DNA of 64,000 bases, taken from assembly GCA_014802015.1 (NCBI GenBank), contig JAAVDB010000002.1:1-64000 (forward strand). Direction: 5' to 3'. This DNA is from Bacteroides sp. GTDB taxonomy: Bacteria > Bacteroidota > Bacteroidia > Bacteroidales > Muribaculaceae. Below the pieces are notes generated by a model that was given only the letters and a program-made list of their open reading frames with translations, was not told the DNA's origin and ran no database searches. Position numbers and translations under genes: made by a program. Numbering within the stretch: position 1 is the first letter of the stretch; every line of letters starts with the position of its first letter. This document shows positions 1 to 9,211 of this stretch, piece by piece.

Positions 1-1551
1 TACGTCAGACTTGAGGTAGCCGTCCTGAACAGCATAAGCCTTTACGTATGTACCGTTCTCGGTGATCTCGAACGGTTCGGTGTAAACGGGGCTGTTCTCA
101 TCGACAGTCACGTCAGCAGCGCCGACAGCATAGCGGATAACGCCTGCGCCAGAGATAGATACGGTAGTCTTGAGCTTGCCGAGTACGCTTGTGATGGCGG
201 GAGCGGCAGCCTGAGTAACGGTCTTCTTGCCCTTGCCGGCAACCTTGAGTGCGTTGGCAACGAGGCCGTTTACATTCTCGGGAGCTTCGTCACCGAGGAC
301 AGCGGCAGCGAAGGGGATGAGGATGTGGGGGTTGCGAGCAGCATTGTGTACGAGGATGAAGGGTGCTTCACCTACGGTAGCGAGCACATCGTCGTTGGCG
401 AGATATTCACCGGGGGTAACTGTCGAGAGCACACCCTCGGGGAGGAGTTCGAGCACGCCATCCTCAAAAGGAAGTTCGCCGAAGAGCGAGTGAGAGAGAT
501 TAGCCTCAGACACAGTGATCATGCCTGACTCAGAGGGGGTCAGAGTAGCGAGACCCCAAGCCTGAATGAGGTCGGCGCTGGCGTTGACGATGGGCTGGTA
601 AGCCACGGCCTCGCGGAGCACGGGAGCGATCTTTGAGTCAGCGTTGACACTGGGTGTCACGAGGACAGCCTCATACTCCTGAAGGTCAGCGAGAGTGACA
701 TCCTCGGCATTAGCATCGATGAATGTATACTCGAAACCGCTCTGTACAGCGAAGTAGAGGGGGTCTAATTCACCTAATGCAGATACAACTGCGATCTTGG
801 TGTCCTCCTCGGCATTGCCTTCGCCGTCGTCTACTTTGATCTCGTAGATGTGGCAACCGTTTGTATTGTAGACAAAGATGTCAACAGTCTCACCATCTTC
901 GTTTGCGGTGCAGCCCTCGGGGAGTTCCCATCCTGCTTCCCAGGTATTGGTATCCAAAGTCTGTGGTTTGAACTCGTCACCAATACGGTTGGCGTCATTT
1001 GTTACATCGCCTACAAAAAGAGCGACACCACGTCCCTCAGTCGGTTTGTGAGACTCGGCTGTTATTGAGATTTCCGCGCCGATAGGCACATTGGGAATCT
1101 TGAAACACCAGATACGCGCGCTGGCTGTCTTGGCATTACCGCCACCGAGCCAAAGGTATTTCGGGCCGGCATAGCTGCCAAGTGAAGTTGAAGGGTAGTT
1201 TATGGCGATAGCCAGAGAGCGCTTGGCAGTATAAGCTGTGTTGAATATCAGACCTTCGGTCTCAGGAATTACGGTGCTATTGACCGTCAGGTTGTCATTA
1301 GCGTCGACATTGTTAGCGTACGACCAGTAGCAGTTGCCTATCTGGGGATTTTCGCCATTAGCTTTTTCAGTGTCAGACCATTCACCTCCGGTGACACCGG
1401 CAGCCGCAGCTGTAGTCAGATTAGAAACGGTCGCAGCACTCCAGTTGGTGAAGTCCCAGGTCTTTGCCGAGACATTGCCCGAGAGGGTTAGTGCCAAAAC
1501 CGCTGCAGAAAGGGACTTGAGAAGCCCTTTACATGAGTAGTTCTTTTTCAT
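1..1551 (-). CDS. Secreted multidomain protein with Fn3-associated-like module (3' end outside window)
   Basis: The frame opens at an ATG at 1551 on the minus strand and stays open to the window edge, giving 517 residues without a stop, so the C-terminus is missing. Residues 1-29 form a Sec signal peptide ending GNVSA, followed by KTWDFTNWS, an opening common in secreted proteins of gut Bacteroidales. A beta-rich region follows to about residue 240, ending in GCHIYEIKV. About residues 250-400 look like an alpha/beta, flavodoxin-like segment (TKIAVVSALGELDP, YEAVLVTPSVNADS). The visible C-terminus (VIRYAVG...YTEPFEI...YVKAYAVQDG) resembles the Fn3-associated fold that precedes a sorting signal in many surface proteins. 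I do not recognise an enzymatic site. It is divergent from the FAS1-SusCD operon and shares a promoter element with it, so it may belong to the same regulon (inference). Confidence 0.85.
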   Translation of the reverse strand, partial: MKKNYSCKGLLKSLSAAVLALTLSGNVSAKTWDFTNWSAATVSNLTTAAAAGVTGGEWSDTEKANGENPQIGNCYWSYANNVDANDNLTVNSTVIPETEGLIFNTAYTAKRSLAIAINYPSTSLGSYAGPKYLWLGGGNAKTASARIWCFKIPNVPIGAEISITAESHKPTEGRGVALFVGDVTNDANRIGDEFKPQTLDTNTWEAGWELPEGCTANEDGETVDIFVYNTNGCHIYEIKVDDGEGNAEEDTKIAVVSALGELDPLYFAVQSGFEYTFIDANAEDVTLADLQEYEAVLVTPSVNADSKIAPVLREAVAYQPIVNASADLIQAWGLATLTPSESGMITVSEANLSHSLFGELPFEDGVLELLPEGVLSTVTPGEYLANDDVLATVGEAPFILVHNAARNPHILIPFAAAVLGDEAPENVNGLVANALKVAGKGKKTVTQAAAPAITSVLGKLKTTVSISGAGVIRYAVGAADVTVDENSPVYTEPFEITENGTYVKAYAVQDGYLKSDV

Positions 1552-1676
1552 GATAAAATAATTGGTTAATAAAAGTATGTAAAGTATTTGATTGTCGGTA
1601 ATCGTAATTTAAGGTAGCAGGGACTTACAGAGTTAGTGTAACTGAGTTAAGTAGCCACAGGTGGATATAAACTTTG

Positions 1677-1710
1677 CAAATTTAAATATATTTTGTGGTG
1701 TTTTATCAAA
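1677..1710 (-). promoter_or_regulatory. Promoter of the minus-strand secreted protein
   Basis: On the minus strand there is a -7 box TAAATTTG (1684 to 1677) and a -33 box TTTG (1710 to 1707), 22 nt apart. This matches the Bacteroidetes primary sigma pattern TTTG / TAnnTTTG. Transcription would begin near 1670, leaving a leader of about 120 nt before the ATG at 1551. Confidence 0.65.
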
Positions 1711-1725
1711 AAAAGTGTAAAAAAA
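1710..1725 (-). repeat. 16-bp ACAC element, copy 1 (inverted)
   Basis: Reads AAAAAGTGTAAAAAAA on the plus strand, the exact reverse complement of the element at 1817-1832. It abuts the -33 box of the minus-strand promoter. From the T of ACACT to the -7 box there are 29 nt, against 28 nt in the plus-strand copy, so both copies sit at the same place relative to their promoters. Confidence 0.7.
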
Positions 1726-1816
1726 TACACTATGAAAGTGTTAAAAGATACGATTTTAAAAACTGAAAAGAGTTAAATGCGGGAGAAAAAGTTAAAAATG
1801 TACACTTATTGTACGA

Positions 1817-1832
1817 TTTTTTTACACTTTTT
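1817..1832 (+). repeat. 16-bp ACAC element, copy 2
   Basis: Reads TTTTTTTACACTTTTT and ends 3 nt before the TTTG at 1836-1839. It is identical to copy 1 in inverted orientation. Two more TACACT half sites lie at 1726-1731 and 1801-1806. It is a candidate activator site or UP-like element shared by the two divergent promoters (inference). Confidence 0.7.
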
Positions 1833-1835
1833 AGA

Positions 1836-1864
1836 TTTGATTTGGTAAAAAATCCATATCTTTG
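1836..1864 (+). promoter_or_regulatory. Promoter of the FAS1-SusCD operon
   Basis: The -7 box TATCTTTG lies at 1857-1864 and a -33 TTTG at 1836-1839, with 17 nt between, slightly short of the usual 19-22. Start of transcription is predicted near 1870, giving a leader of about 125 nt before the ATG at 1997. Confidence 0.65.
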
Positions 1865-1874
1865 CATACTCTTT

Positions 1875-1907
1875 GGGCGTATTGGCCCGAGGCGGATTGT
1901 GTCCGCC
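1875..1907 (+). promoter_or_regulatory. Two leader hairpins ahead of the FAS1-SusCD operon
   Basis: GGGC (1875-1878) pairs with GCCC (1885-1888), and GGCGGA (1891-1896) pairs with TCCGCC (1902-1907) over a 5-nt loop. They start within a few bases of the predicted transcript start, in an otherwise AT-rich leader. They may stabilise the 5' end or take part in post-transcriptional control; no known riboswitch is recognised. Confidence 0.45.
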
Positions 1908-1996
1908 CGCGTCTGATATGCGCCATGTCATGAAGTCCGCCGCTATTACCTAAGATAATCAATTAACCAAATAACCAAATCTAATATCAAAATCTA

Positions 1997-4306
1997 ATGA
2001 GTAGGATTAAATGTTCTTCACTCCTTATGGCAGTGCTGCTGGCTCTGTGTGCCGGCATGACGTCATGTAAGGATGACGATCTGGCTTCCGATGATCATTA
2101 CAAGATCCCCGATTGGCTAAAAGGCAATGCCTATGAGGTGATGCAGAATGATGGCAACCATACCATCTTCCTGCGAGCGATCGATCTGTCGGACTATCGT
2201 GAGATAGTAGCCGGAAAAAGTATCCTGACGGTGGTCGCCCCGAGCGACGCAGCCTTCCGTCAGTATCTGAGTGAAAAGGGCTACAGCTCGATCGACGATC
2301 TGGATGCCCAAGATCACGATTACCTTAACAAACTGGTGGGTTATCATCTGATGTACTATGCCTTTGACTGGAACAAGATGGTCAACTTCCGTCCCTCGGA
2401 GGGTGACGGCGCGTCAGAGGGGAGCCTCAATGTGATGGCCGGATACTGGTACAAGCACCGCACGCATGCCAGTGATCCCATCGAGACCCGTATGGCTGTC
2501 ATCGGTGGCGGTGATCCGCAGCAGATCAAGGTGTATCACAATGAACTGTATCTTCCCGTGCTGTCCAACCGTCTGTTTGAGACACGCGGCATCGATGCGG
2601 CTTACAATTACAATTACTTCTTCCCCGACACCGAGTGGGGCACGTCGACCGGCGCAGGCACGTTCAATATCGCCAACGCCAAGGTCGAGGGAGGTGCTAT
2701 CGTGACCGATAACGGTTATTTATATAATGTGGATCATGTGGTGGAGCCGCTCAACACCATATATAATGAGATGGCTCTTAATCCCAATTACTCGAAGTTT
2801 CTCTCGATCTATGACCGCTATGCTACGTATCAGTCGGTGAGCGACGAGGTGCGTTCGTCATTAGGTTATGACGCTTACCTCCTGAGCCACGGTGACCTGC
2901 CCAACATAGCATGGGAGTGGCCCACTCAGGACTGGAGAATGATGTCATTGCTTGAGCGCCAGGGCTACAATGTGTTCGCTCCGTCCAATACGGCTATCGA
3001 CGAGTTCTTCCATAACTTCTGGACTGCTGAGAGCGGATATAGCTCGGTCGATGATCTTGATCCGCTGATTCTCCAGTATTTCGTAAAGCAGTCGTTCGGA
3101 GATGTGATGGATATAGTATTTCCCGAAGAGATCAAGCGCGGCGAGATCATGACCACCTACGGTACCGCCATCGACATCGATCCTGATCAGGTGACCGACC
3201 GTAAGCTGTGTGCCAACGGTGTGTTCTACGGTATGGACCACATGGAGATGCCCGCGATATTCAGCTCGGTGGCAGGCCCGGCCTTCAAGGATACCAACTT
3301 CAAGTGGTATCTCTATGCGCTTGACGCAAGTAAGACCATGCTCAACCTGGCATCTAAAAACAGTGACTTTGTGACACTTATCCCCTCCAACGAGCAGCTG
3401 TCCAACTGTGATCCTGAGATTCAGCTCAGTGAGAACAGCCTGTCAGGCAACGAACTGCTCCAGTGGAATGATCTTGACGCCGTGTTCTCGCCCATGAGCA
3501 GCTCGGCTCTCAAGAACATCACCGATATGCACGTGGCTCAGAATGTCAAGGAGCTCAAGACGACGGGCACTCAGGTGATCCCGACCAATGCAGCTTATAA
3601 TTATTGGTTCGTGCGCGACGGCCGCATCACCACCAACGCACTGTTCAATCAGCAGCTCAGTGTCGGTTATACAGGCGATCCGTTCGTGAACTTCAGCCCC
3701 ATCCTCAATGACGGTCATGCTTGGAACAACGGTTCATCCTACAGCTACGACGCCAGGGCCATCTTCGAACAGGCCAAGGGTGACGGCCTCGGCCACTATC
3801 TCGCAGTCGGCAATGACCCGAATTACGAATATTATATGTTCTCACAGCTGCTCATCAAGTCGGGCCTCGTAGCCAACGACAAGCTCTCGACGACGATCGT
3901 GCCCAGCGAGAGCAGCCGCTTCATCCTGTTTGCTCCGACCAACGAGGTGCTCGTACAGGCTCTTGCCGACAAGGCAATCCCCGGAGCGAGCACGCTGTCA
4001 GTCAAGAACGGACAGGTGTCGGGAACACTCTCAAGCACCAATAAGGCAACACTCGCCGCCTATCTGAGTCAGTATTTCCTCTCGTCAGAGATGAACTCGT
4101 TCTCCGATTATCCTTTCCCCGGCTCAAGCTGTCAGGGTGAGTTCATCACTCTGGTCAACGGTGAGAAACTATCGATTTATGACAACGGCGGAGCACTCTC
4201 GATCGGCTATCCCGGCAAGACTCCCGTCAAGGTAAGCGCCAAGTATGGCTATCTGCCGTTTGCCTTCAGCGACGGTTGCCTCCACTTCATCGACGGCATC
4301 CTGTAA
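1997..4306 (+). CDS. Lipoprotein with four fasciclin (FAS1) units
   Basis: A 769-residue exported lipoprotein. The signal peptide ends at MTSC (lipidated Cys24), followed by KDDD, an acidic stretch of the kind that sends Bacteroidetes lipoproteins to the cell surface. FAS1 signatures (hydrophobic strand then APSD/APSN/APTN and an acidic or aliphatic helix) occur near residues 76 (ILTVVAPSDAAF), 324 (YNVFAPSNTAID), 458 (FVTLIPSNEQL) and 643 (FILFAPTNEVL), so four FAS1-like units are likely. FAS1 domains are adhesion or ligand-binding folds; no catalytic motif is seen. It is the first gene of the seven-gene locus, 18 nt ahead of a SusC gene. A role as a surface accessory lipoprotein to the SusCD complex is inference, and its ligand is unknown. 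Confidence 0.9.
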   Translation: MSRIKCSSLLMAVLLALCAGMTSCKDDDLASDDHYKIPDWLKGNAYEVMQNDGNHTIFLRAIDLSDYREIVAGKSILTVVAPSDAAFRQYLSEKGYSSIDDLDAQDHDYLNKLVGYHLMYYAFDWNKMVNFRPSEGDGASEGSLNVMAGYWYKHRTHASDPIETRMAVIGGGDPQQIKVYHNELYLPVLSNRLFETRGIDAAYNYNYFFPDTEWGTSTGAGTFNIANAKVEGGAIVTDNGYLYNVDHVVEPLNTIYNEMALNPNYSKFLSIYDRYATYQSVSDEVRSSLGYDAYLLSHGDLPNIAWEWPTQDWRMMSLLERQGYNVFAPSNTAIDEFFHNFWTAESGYSSVDDLDPLILQYFVKQSFGDVMDIVFPEEIKRGEIMTTYGTAIDIDPDQVTDRKLCANGVFYGMDHMEMPAIFSSVAGPAFKDTNFKWYLYALDASKTMLNLASKNSDFVTLIPSNEQLSNCDPEIQLSENSLSGNELLQWNDLDAVFSPMSSSALKNITDMHVAQNVKELKTTGTQVIPTNAAYNYWFVRDGRITTNALFNQQLSVGYTGDPFVNFSPILNDGHAWNNGSSYSYDARAIFEQAKGDGLGHYLAVGNDPNYEYYMFSQLLIKSGLVANDKLSTTIVPSESSRFILFAPTNEVLVQALADKAIPGASTLSVKNGQVSGTLSSTNKATLAAYLSQYFLSSEMNSFSDYPFPGSSCQGEFITLVNGEKLSIYDNGGALSIGYPGKTPVKVSAKYGYLPFAFSDGCLHFIDGIL

Positions 4307-4324
4307 AGAATAACCTGATACACC

Positions 4325-7300
4325 ATGAACACCATGAATAATATACACAGAAGAATCCTGCTGGCGCTCGTCGCCATTCTGGCATCGGCCGGAATGAGCC
4401 TGTCGGCGCAGCAGCACGTCATCTCGGGTTGCGTTATGAGTGTGGTAGGCGACGAACCGGAACCTGTAATCGGTGCCAACGTCGTGCTTGTCAACAGCCA
4501 GAACCGTTATATAAAAGGTGCTGTGACTGACTTTGACGGTAACTATACACTCGAAGTGCCCGCAAATGCCGGCAAACTTAAAATCCAGGCCTCATACATC
4601 GGTATGGAGACACAGAGCGTTCCCTACACCGGTCAGGCCACCCAGGACTTCACGCTCGAATCGGTCTCTACCCTCAAGGAGGTGACCTTCGTAGCCCAGA
4701 AGACCGACGATATGGGTATCACCAAGCGTCTCCAGACCGGTTCGATCCAGAAACTTGAGGTCACCGACCTCGTGGAGCAGAGCCCCGTGGCCTCGATCGA
4801 AGAGGCTATCCAGGGTCAGATCTCCGGTCTCGACATCAGCATCGGCGGTGACCCGGGTGCCAAGAACGCTATCCAGATCCGCGGTATCAGCTCGCTTGAC
4901 GATAACTCCGACCCTCTGATCGTAGTGGACGGCGTGCCCTACACGACTGACATCTCGGATGACTTCAGCTTCTCGACCGCATCGGCCGAGGACTTCGGTG
5001 CCCTCCTCAACATCGCCCCGACCAACATCGAGAGCATCGAGGTGCTCAAGGATGCATCGGCTACGGCTATCTACGGTTCGAGCGGTGCCAACGGTGTGAT
5101 CCTTATCAACACCAAGAAGGGTTCGCGCGGCAAGACCACGTTCTCGCTCTCGACCAAGATCACATCCAAGCACGAGCCTTCGACCATACCTCTGCTCAAC
5201 GGCCGCCAGTATACCGCCCTCATGCAGGACGCTCTCTGGAATGCCGCCAACGCCAAGGGTGTAAGCTCGGCCGCTACCGAGATGGATATGCTGTTCAACT
5301 CGGACGAGATCAACTATAACCGCGATTACCGCTACTATGACGAGTATAACTGTGACACCGACTGGCTCGGATATGTCAAGCAGGACGCTCTCATCTTCGA
5401 TAACAACTTCGCGATGAGCGGTGGCGGCGAGAAGGCTACCTATCGTCTGTCGGTCAACCAGTACAGTGAGGACGGTACAACCAAGGGTACTGACCTGAGC
5501 CGTCTGCAGGCGCAGTTCAAGATCACCTACAACTTCACCGACCGCCTGCGCGTGCACACCGACTTCTCGTTTACCTCTACATCCAAGAATGCCAACGTTG
5601 TCGAGAATGTACGTGCGATGGCTATGGCACGAATGCCTAACCTGTCGCCCTACTGGATCGATGATGCAACCGGTCTGCCCTCTGACCGCTACTTCATGCA
5701 GGAAAGCGACTTCCAGGGTGGCTTCCAGGATATCAAGGATAACAAGGGTAGGGGTTACTTCAACCCCGTGGCCATGGCCAACGACGGTTTCTACAAGACA
5801 TCGCTCCGCGAGGAGAAGATGACCATCCGTCTTGACTATGACTTCCCCTTCAAACTGAAATTCCAGGGTTGGGTGTCACTCAACATGAAGACGAACAAGT
5901 ACAAACAGTTCGTACCTCAGTCAGCTACCGGTGTGCTGTGGAACAATCCCTACGCCAACCGTTCATCTGACGCCATCAACGACTCGTTCACACTCCAGAG
6001 CGAGATGAAGTTCCTCTACAACAACACGTTCAACGAGAAGCACAATATCGTTGCCACTGCCCTGGTGCGTACCTATCAGACCAACTCATTCTCCGAGTCA
6101 TCTGCAACCTACGGCAACGCATCGTCATCGCTGGCCGACCCCGTGGTGGGTAGCGTAGTGGCAGGCGCAGGTTCGAGCAACGGCGAGAGCCGCTCGATTA
6201 ACCTCGTGGCTCAGGCCGTGTATGCTTACGACGAGCGCTATTCGCTGAAAGCGTCTATCACCTACGAGGGTAACTCGGCGATGGGTTCGCGCAACCGTTT
6301 CGGTTCATATCCCGCATTCGGTGTGGCATGGAACATCGACCGCGAGCACTTCCTCCGTGACAATCCCAATTTCTCATGGCTCGATGAGGCCAAGGTCCGC
6401 GTCAGCCTCGGATGGTCAGGTAAGGCTCCTTCGGGCGCAGCCAAGTATTTCGGTGCATATTCGTCGGCCGGCCAGTATGTCGATCAGCAGGCCATCGCGG
6501 CACTGCGCATGCAGCTCGACCGTCTGAAGTGGCAGACCACCCGCGAGATCGACTATGGTCTCGACATGCGTCTGTGGGACCGACTCAACCTTACCTTCGA
6601 CTACTACGACAAGACTACTTCCGACCTTCTCCTCAAGGACACCTCGCTGCCTGCCACCACAGGTTACGACAAGATCGCCTGGATCAACTCGGGTAAGCTG
6701 TCAAACAAGGGTGTCGAATTCCGCTTTGATGTCCAGGCATTCCGCAACAAGGACTGGAACCTCTCGTTCAACGCCAACATCTCGCGTAATATTAATAAGG
6801 TGGAGGAACTCCCCTCGACCTACGTTCAGGAAAACTACGAGCTGAAGAACGGCGAGTACGCACTGCGCATCGTCGAGGGTTCGCCTATCGGCGCATTCTA
6901 CGGCTACCGTTACAAGGGCGTATACCAGAACACAGCCGAGACATACGCACGCGACGCTCAGGGCAACGTGATGTATGACTATCAGGGTATGCCCATCATC
7001 ATGCAGAACAATAATGAGACCGTATATCCCGGTGACGCCCGCTACGAGGACATCAACCATGACGGCGTGATCAACGAGAACGATATCGTATATCTCGGTA
7101 ACGCTAACCCGAAATTCACTGCCGGTGGCGGTTTCAAGCTCAAGTGGAAGGACTTCATGCTCACCACATTCTTCTACGGCCGTTTCGGACAGAAGGTCAT
7201 CAACCAGGCCCGTATCGACCTTGAGAGCATGTATGGCAAGAACAACCAGTCGACCGCCGTGCTCCAGCGCTGGCGCGCCGAGGGTGACCAGACCGACATC

Positions 7301-7606
7301 CCCCGCGCACTCTACGGCATGGGTTACAACTACCTCGGTTCTGACCGCTTCGTTGAGGATGCGTCATTCGTACGTCTCAAAACCCTTTCGCTCAACTACA
7401 ACATTCCCAAGAAGTTCCTCGAAAAGCTGCACATCGGCCTGACACGTGCCAATATGTTCGTCACAGGCTATGACCTCTTCACCTGGACTTCCTACAAGGG
7501 TCAGGATCCCGAGGTGAGCCTCCCGACCGCTACCAAGCTCGTCAAGGACAACTCGCAGACACCTGTCTCCAAGCGTTATGCATTTGGTCTGACTCTTAAT
7601 TTCTAA
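4325..7606 (+). CDS. SusC/RagA-type TonB-dependent outer membrane transporter (first copy)
   Basis: A 1093-residue outer membrane transporter. A signal peptide (to about residue 28, ending SLSA) is followed by a carboxypeptidase-regulatory-like beta domain (about 30-115, with GANVVLVNSQ and AVTDFDGNY). The TonB plug spans about 125-245 with IQIRGISSL, PLIVVDGVPY, IESIEVLKDASATAIYG and GVILINTKKG, all hallmarks of the SusC family. The rest forms the 22-strand barrel and ends with an aromatic strand (FGLTLNF). It should import an oligomer captured by the SusD lipoprotein encoded 7 nt downstream. The substrate cannot be read from sequence. A second in-frame ATG at 4334 could be the true start; the choice does not alter the mature protein. 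Confidence 0.96.
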   Translation: MNTMNNIHRRILLALVAILASAGMSLSAQQHVISGCVMSVVGDEPEPVIGANVVLVNSQNRYIKGAVTDFDGNYTLEVPANAGKLKIQASYIGMETQSVPYTGQATQDFTLESVSTLKEVTFVAQKTDDMGITKRLQTGSIQKLEVTDLVEQSPVASIEEAIQGQISGLDISIGGDPGAKNAIQIRGISSLDDNSDPLIVVDGVPYTTDISDDFSFSTASAEDFGALLNIAPTNIESIEVLKDASATAIYGSSGANGVILINTKKGSRGKTTFSLSTKITSKHEPSTIPLLNGRQYTALMQDALWNAANAKGVSSAATEMDMLFNSDEINYNRDYRYYDEYNCDTDWLGYVKQDALIFDNNFAMSGGGEKATYRLSVNQYSEDGTTKGTDLSRLQAQFKITYNFTDRLRVHTDFSFTSTSKNANVVENVRAMAMARMPNLSPYWIDDATGLPSDRYFMQESDFQGGFQDIKDNKGRGYFNPVAMANDGFYKTSLREEKMTIRLDYDFPFKLKFQGWVSLNMKTNKYKQFVPQSATGVLWNNPYANRSSDAINDSFTLQSEMKFLYNNTFNEKHNIVATALVRTYQTNSFSESSATYGNASSSLADPVVGSVVAGAGSSNGESRSINLVAQAVYAYDERYSLKASITYEGNSAMGSRNRFGSYPAFGVAWNIDREHFLRDNPNFSWLDEAKVRVSLGWSGKAPSGAAKYFGAYSSAGQYVDQQAIAALRMQLDRLKWQTTREIDYGLDMRLWDRLNLTFDYYDKTTSDLLLKDTSLPATTGYDKIAWINSGKLSNKGVEFRFDVQAFRNKDWNLSFNANISRNINKVEELPSTYVQENYELKNGEYALRIVEGSPIGAFYGYRYKGVYQNTAETYARDAQGNVMYDYQGMPIIMQNNNETVYPGDARYEDINHDGVINENDIVYLGNANPKFTAGGGFKLKWKDFMLTTFFYGRFGQKVINQARIDLESMYGKNNQSTAVLQRWRAEGDQTDIPRALYGMGYNYLGSDRFVEDASFVRLKTLSLNYNIPKKFLEKLHIGLTRANMFVTGYDLFTWTSYKGQDPEVSLPTATKLVKDNSQTPVSKRYAFGLTLNF

Positions 7607-7613
7607 TACTGAT

Positions 7614-9194
7614 ATGTTTAAGAAAATTATATATTCGCTTGCGGCCGTGTCGATGCTCATGACAGCTACGTCGTGCAACGACTGGCTCGACGTCAAGCCC
7701 AATAACGAACAGATTACCGCCGACTTCTGGAAGACCAAGGAGGATGTCGAGTCGGTAGTGCTCTCGGGCTATTGCTACCTCTCCGACGCTGTGCCGACCC
7801 TTATCAAGTGGGGCGAGCTGCGCGGAGGTACATTCTACACGACTGCCTCGGAGTACAAACTCCAGGACTTCAACCTCACTCCGTCACACTCCATCTGTAA
7901 ATACGGAACACTCTACAAGGTCATCAACGCAGCCAACTCGGTGCTCTATTATGCGCCCGGCGTGCGCGAGATCGACGGCACTTATCATGAGTCGATGCTG
8001 AACGCTCACCTGTGCGAGGCCTACTTCCTGCGCGCATACTGCAACCTGATTCTCATGAAGAATTTCCGCGAGGTGCCTCTGGTGCTCCAGCCTTACGTTG
8101 ATGACACCGCGTCGTTTGACATCGCCAAGTCATCCGAGGAGGAAGTAGTGGCCCAGATCAAGGCTGACGTCATGGCCGCCCTCGCCACCGGTGCCGCAAA
8201 GAGCCGTTACGGCGACGACACCTGGGAGAATCAGGGCCGTGTCACCAAGTGGGCCCTCTACGCTCTCATGGCTGACGTATGTCTCTGGAGCGAGGATTAC
8301 GATACCTGTAAGGAGTATTGCGACAATATCCTTGAGTCGAACGACAATTTCCGCCCCGCAATGCTTATGGACACCTCCAGGTGGTTTGAGATCTTCTGCC
8401 CCGGCAACTCCAACGAAGGCATCTTCGAGGTGTGCTGGAACTACCAGCTCTCAGGCGGTACGAACAACAACTTCATGTCGCTCTGGACACTTGACAACGC
8501 CACGGCTAACACCCTGCGTTTCACCACATCGGCCATGGATGCCATACGCGAGGAGTGTGCCGAGCTCGCTACCCTCAATCCTAATGCAGCCGGACGTGTC
8601 GGCCGTATGGAGCTTGCCTCGGTATGTCTGGGCATTAGCGATAAAGTCATTATAACCGGTATATCCAATTATGCGAATGCCACCAATATCTATCTGTGGA
8701 AGTATCGCGGTAGTCAGGAGGCACAAATCGAGCGTAACACCGAGAAGGATGCCAACTTCATCATCTATCGCGTGGCCGACGTCGTCCTGATGAAGGCCCT
8801 CGCTGAGACAATGACCGGTGACTATCCCGCAGCGTTCAAACTGCTCAATCAGGTGCGCAACCGTGCCGGACTTGGCAACTACATGGGTATTGCAGACGAA
8901 GATGGCTACACACTCGACGAGCGCACACTGCTCGAAGGTATCCTCAAGGAGCGTCAGCTTGAATTCCTCGGCGAAGGTAAGCGTTGGTATGACCTCCTGT
9001 GGTTCGGCCGCGTGGCCAACTACCGCTACAAGGATGACTTCATCAACCTTGTCATCGAAGGAAACATGACCACCAATCCTTCATGGATCCGTTCGGTGCT
9101 GGCCAATACGAACTCTTGGTTCATGCCTCTGCCTCAGGATGACATCGATCACAACCGTCTCCTTATCCAGAACCCCTATTATTCATCTAAATAA
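7614..9194 (+). CDS. SusD/RagB-type surface lipoprotein (first copy)
   Basis: A 526-residue SusD homologue, the lid that binds substrate over its partner SusC barrel. The lipoprotein signal ends ATSC (Cys21), followed by NDWLDVKPN, the typical start of mature SusD proteins. The helical TPR-like core includes EAYFLRAYCNLILMKNF (about residue 140) and the C-terminal region contains LLNQVRNRAGL and ILKERQLEFLGEGKRWYDLLWFG, diagnostic for the family. Length is normal. It starts 7 nt after the first SusC gene and is followed 17 nt later by a FAS1 lipoprotein gene, so co-transcription is very likely. Confidence 0.96.
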   Translation: MFKKIIYSLAAVSMLMTATSCNDWLDVKPNNEQITADFWKTKEDVESVVLSGYCYLSDAVPTLIKWGELRGGTFYTTASEYKLQDFNLTPSHSICKYGTLYKVINAANSVLYYAPGVREIDGTYHESMLNAHLCEAYFLRAYCNLILMKNFREVPLVLQPYVDDTASFDIAKSSEEEVVAQIKADVMAALATGAAKSRYGDDTWENQGRVTKWALYALMADVCLWSEDYDTCKEYCDNILESNDNFRPAMLMDTSRWFEIFCPGNSNEGIFEVCWNYQLSGGTNNNFMSLWTLDNATANTLRFTTSAMDAIREECAELATLNPNAAGRVGRMELASVCLGISDKVIITGISNYANATNIYLWKYRGSQEAQIERNTEKDANFIIYRVADVVLMKALAETMTGDYPAAFKLLNQVRNRAGLGNYMGIADEDGYTLDERTLLEGILKERQLEFLGEGKRWYDLLWFGRVANYRYKDDFINLVIEGNMTTNPSWIRSVLANTNSWFMPLPQDDIDHNRLLIQNPYYSSK

Positions 9195-9211
9195 TATAAG
9201 AACACTTCAAT

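Larger units (their letters stand above)
1552..1996. other. Divergent regulatory intergenic region
   Basis: This 445-nt stretch holds no gene. It is strongly AT-rich in the middle and contains a Bacteroidetes-type promoter on each strand, two copies of a 16-bp element in opposite orientation, and a plus-strand leader with two GC-rich hairpins. The separate entries give positions. Confidence 0.75.

Noticed and set aside
4592..5557. Long open frame on the minus strand opposite the first SusC gene
   Set aside because: It lies wholly inside a strong SusC coding region, has no recognisable domain, and its composition is what the antisense of GC-rich SusC codons gives.
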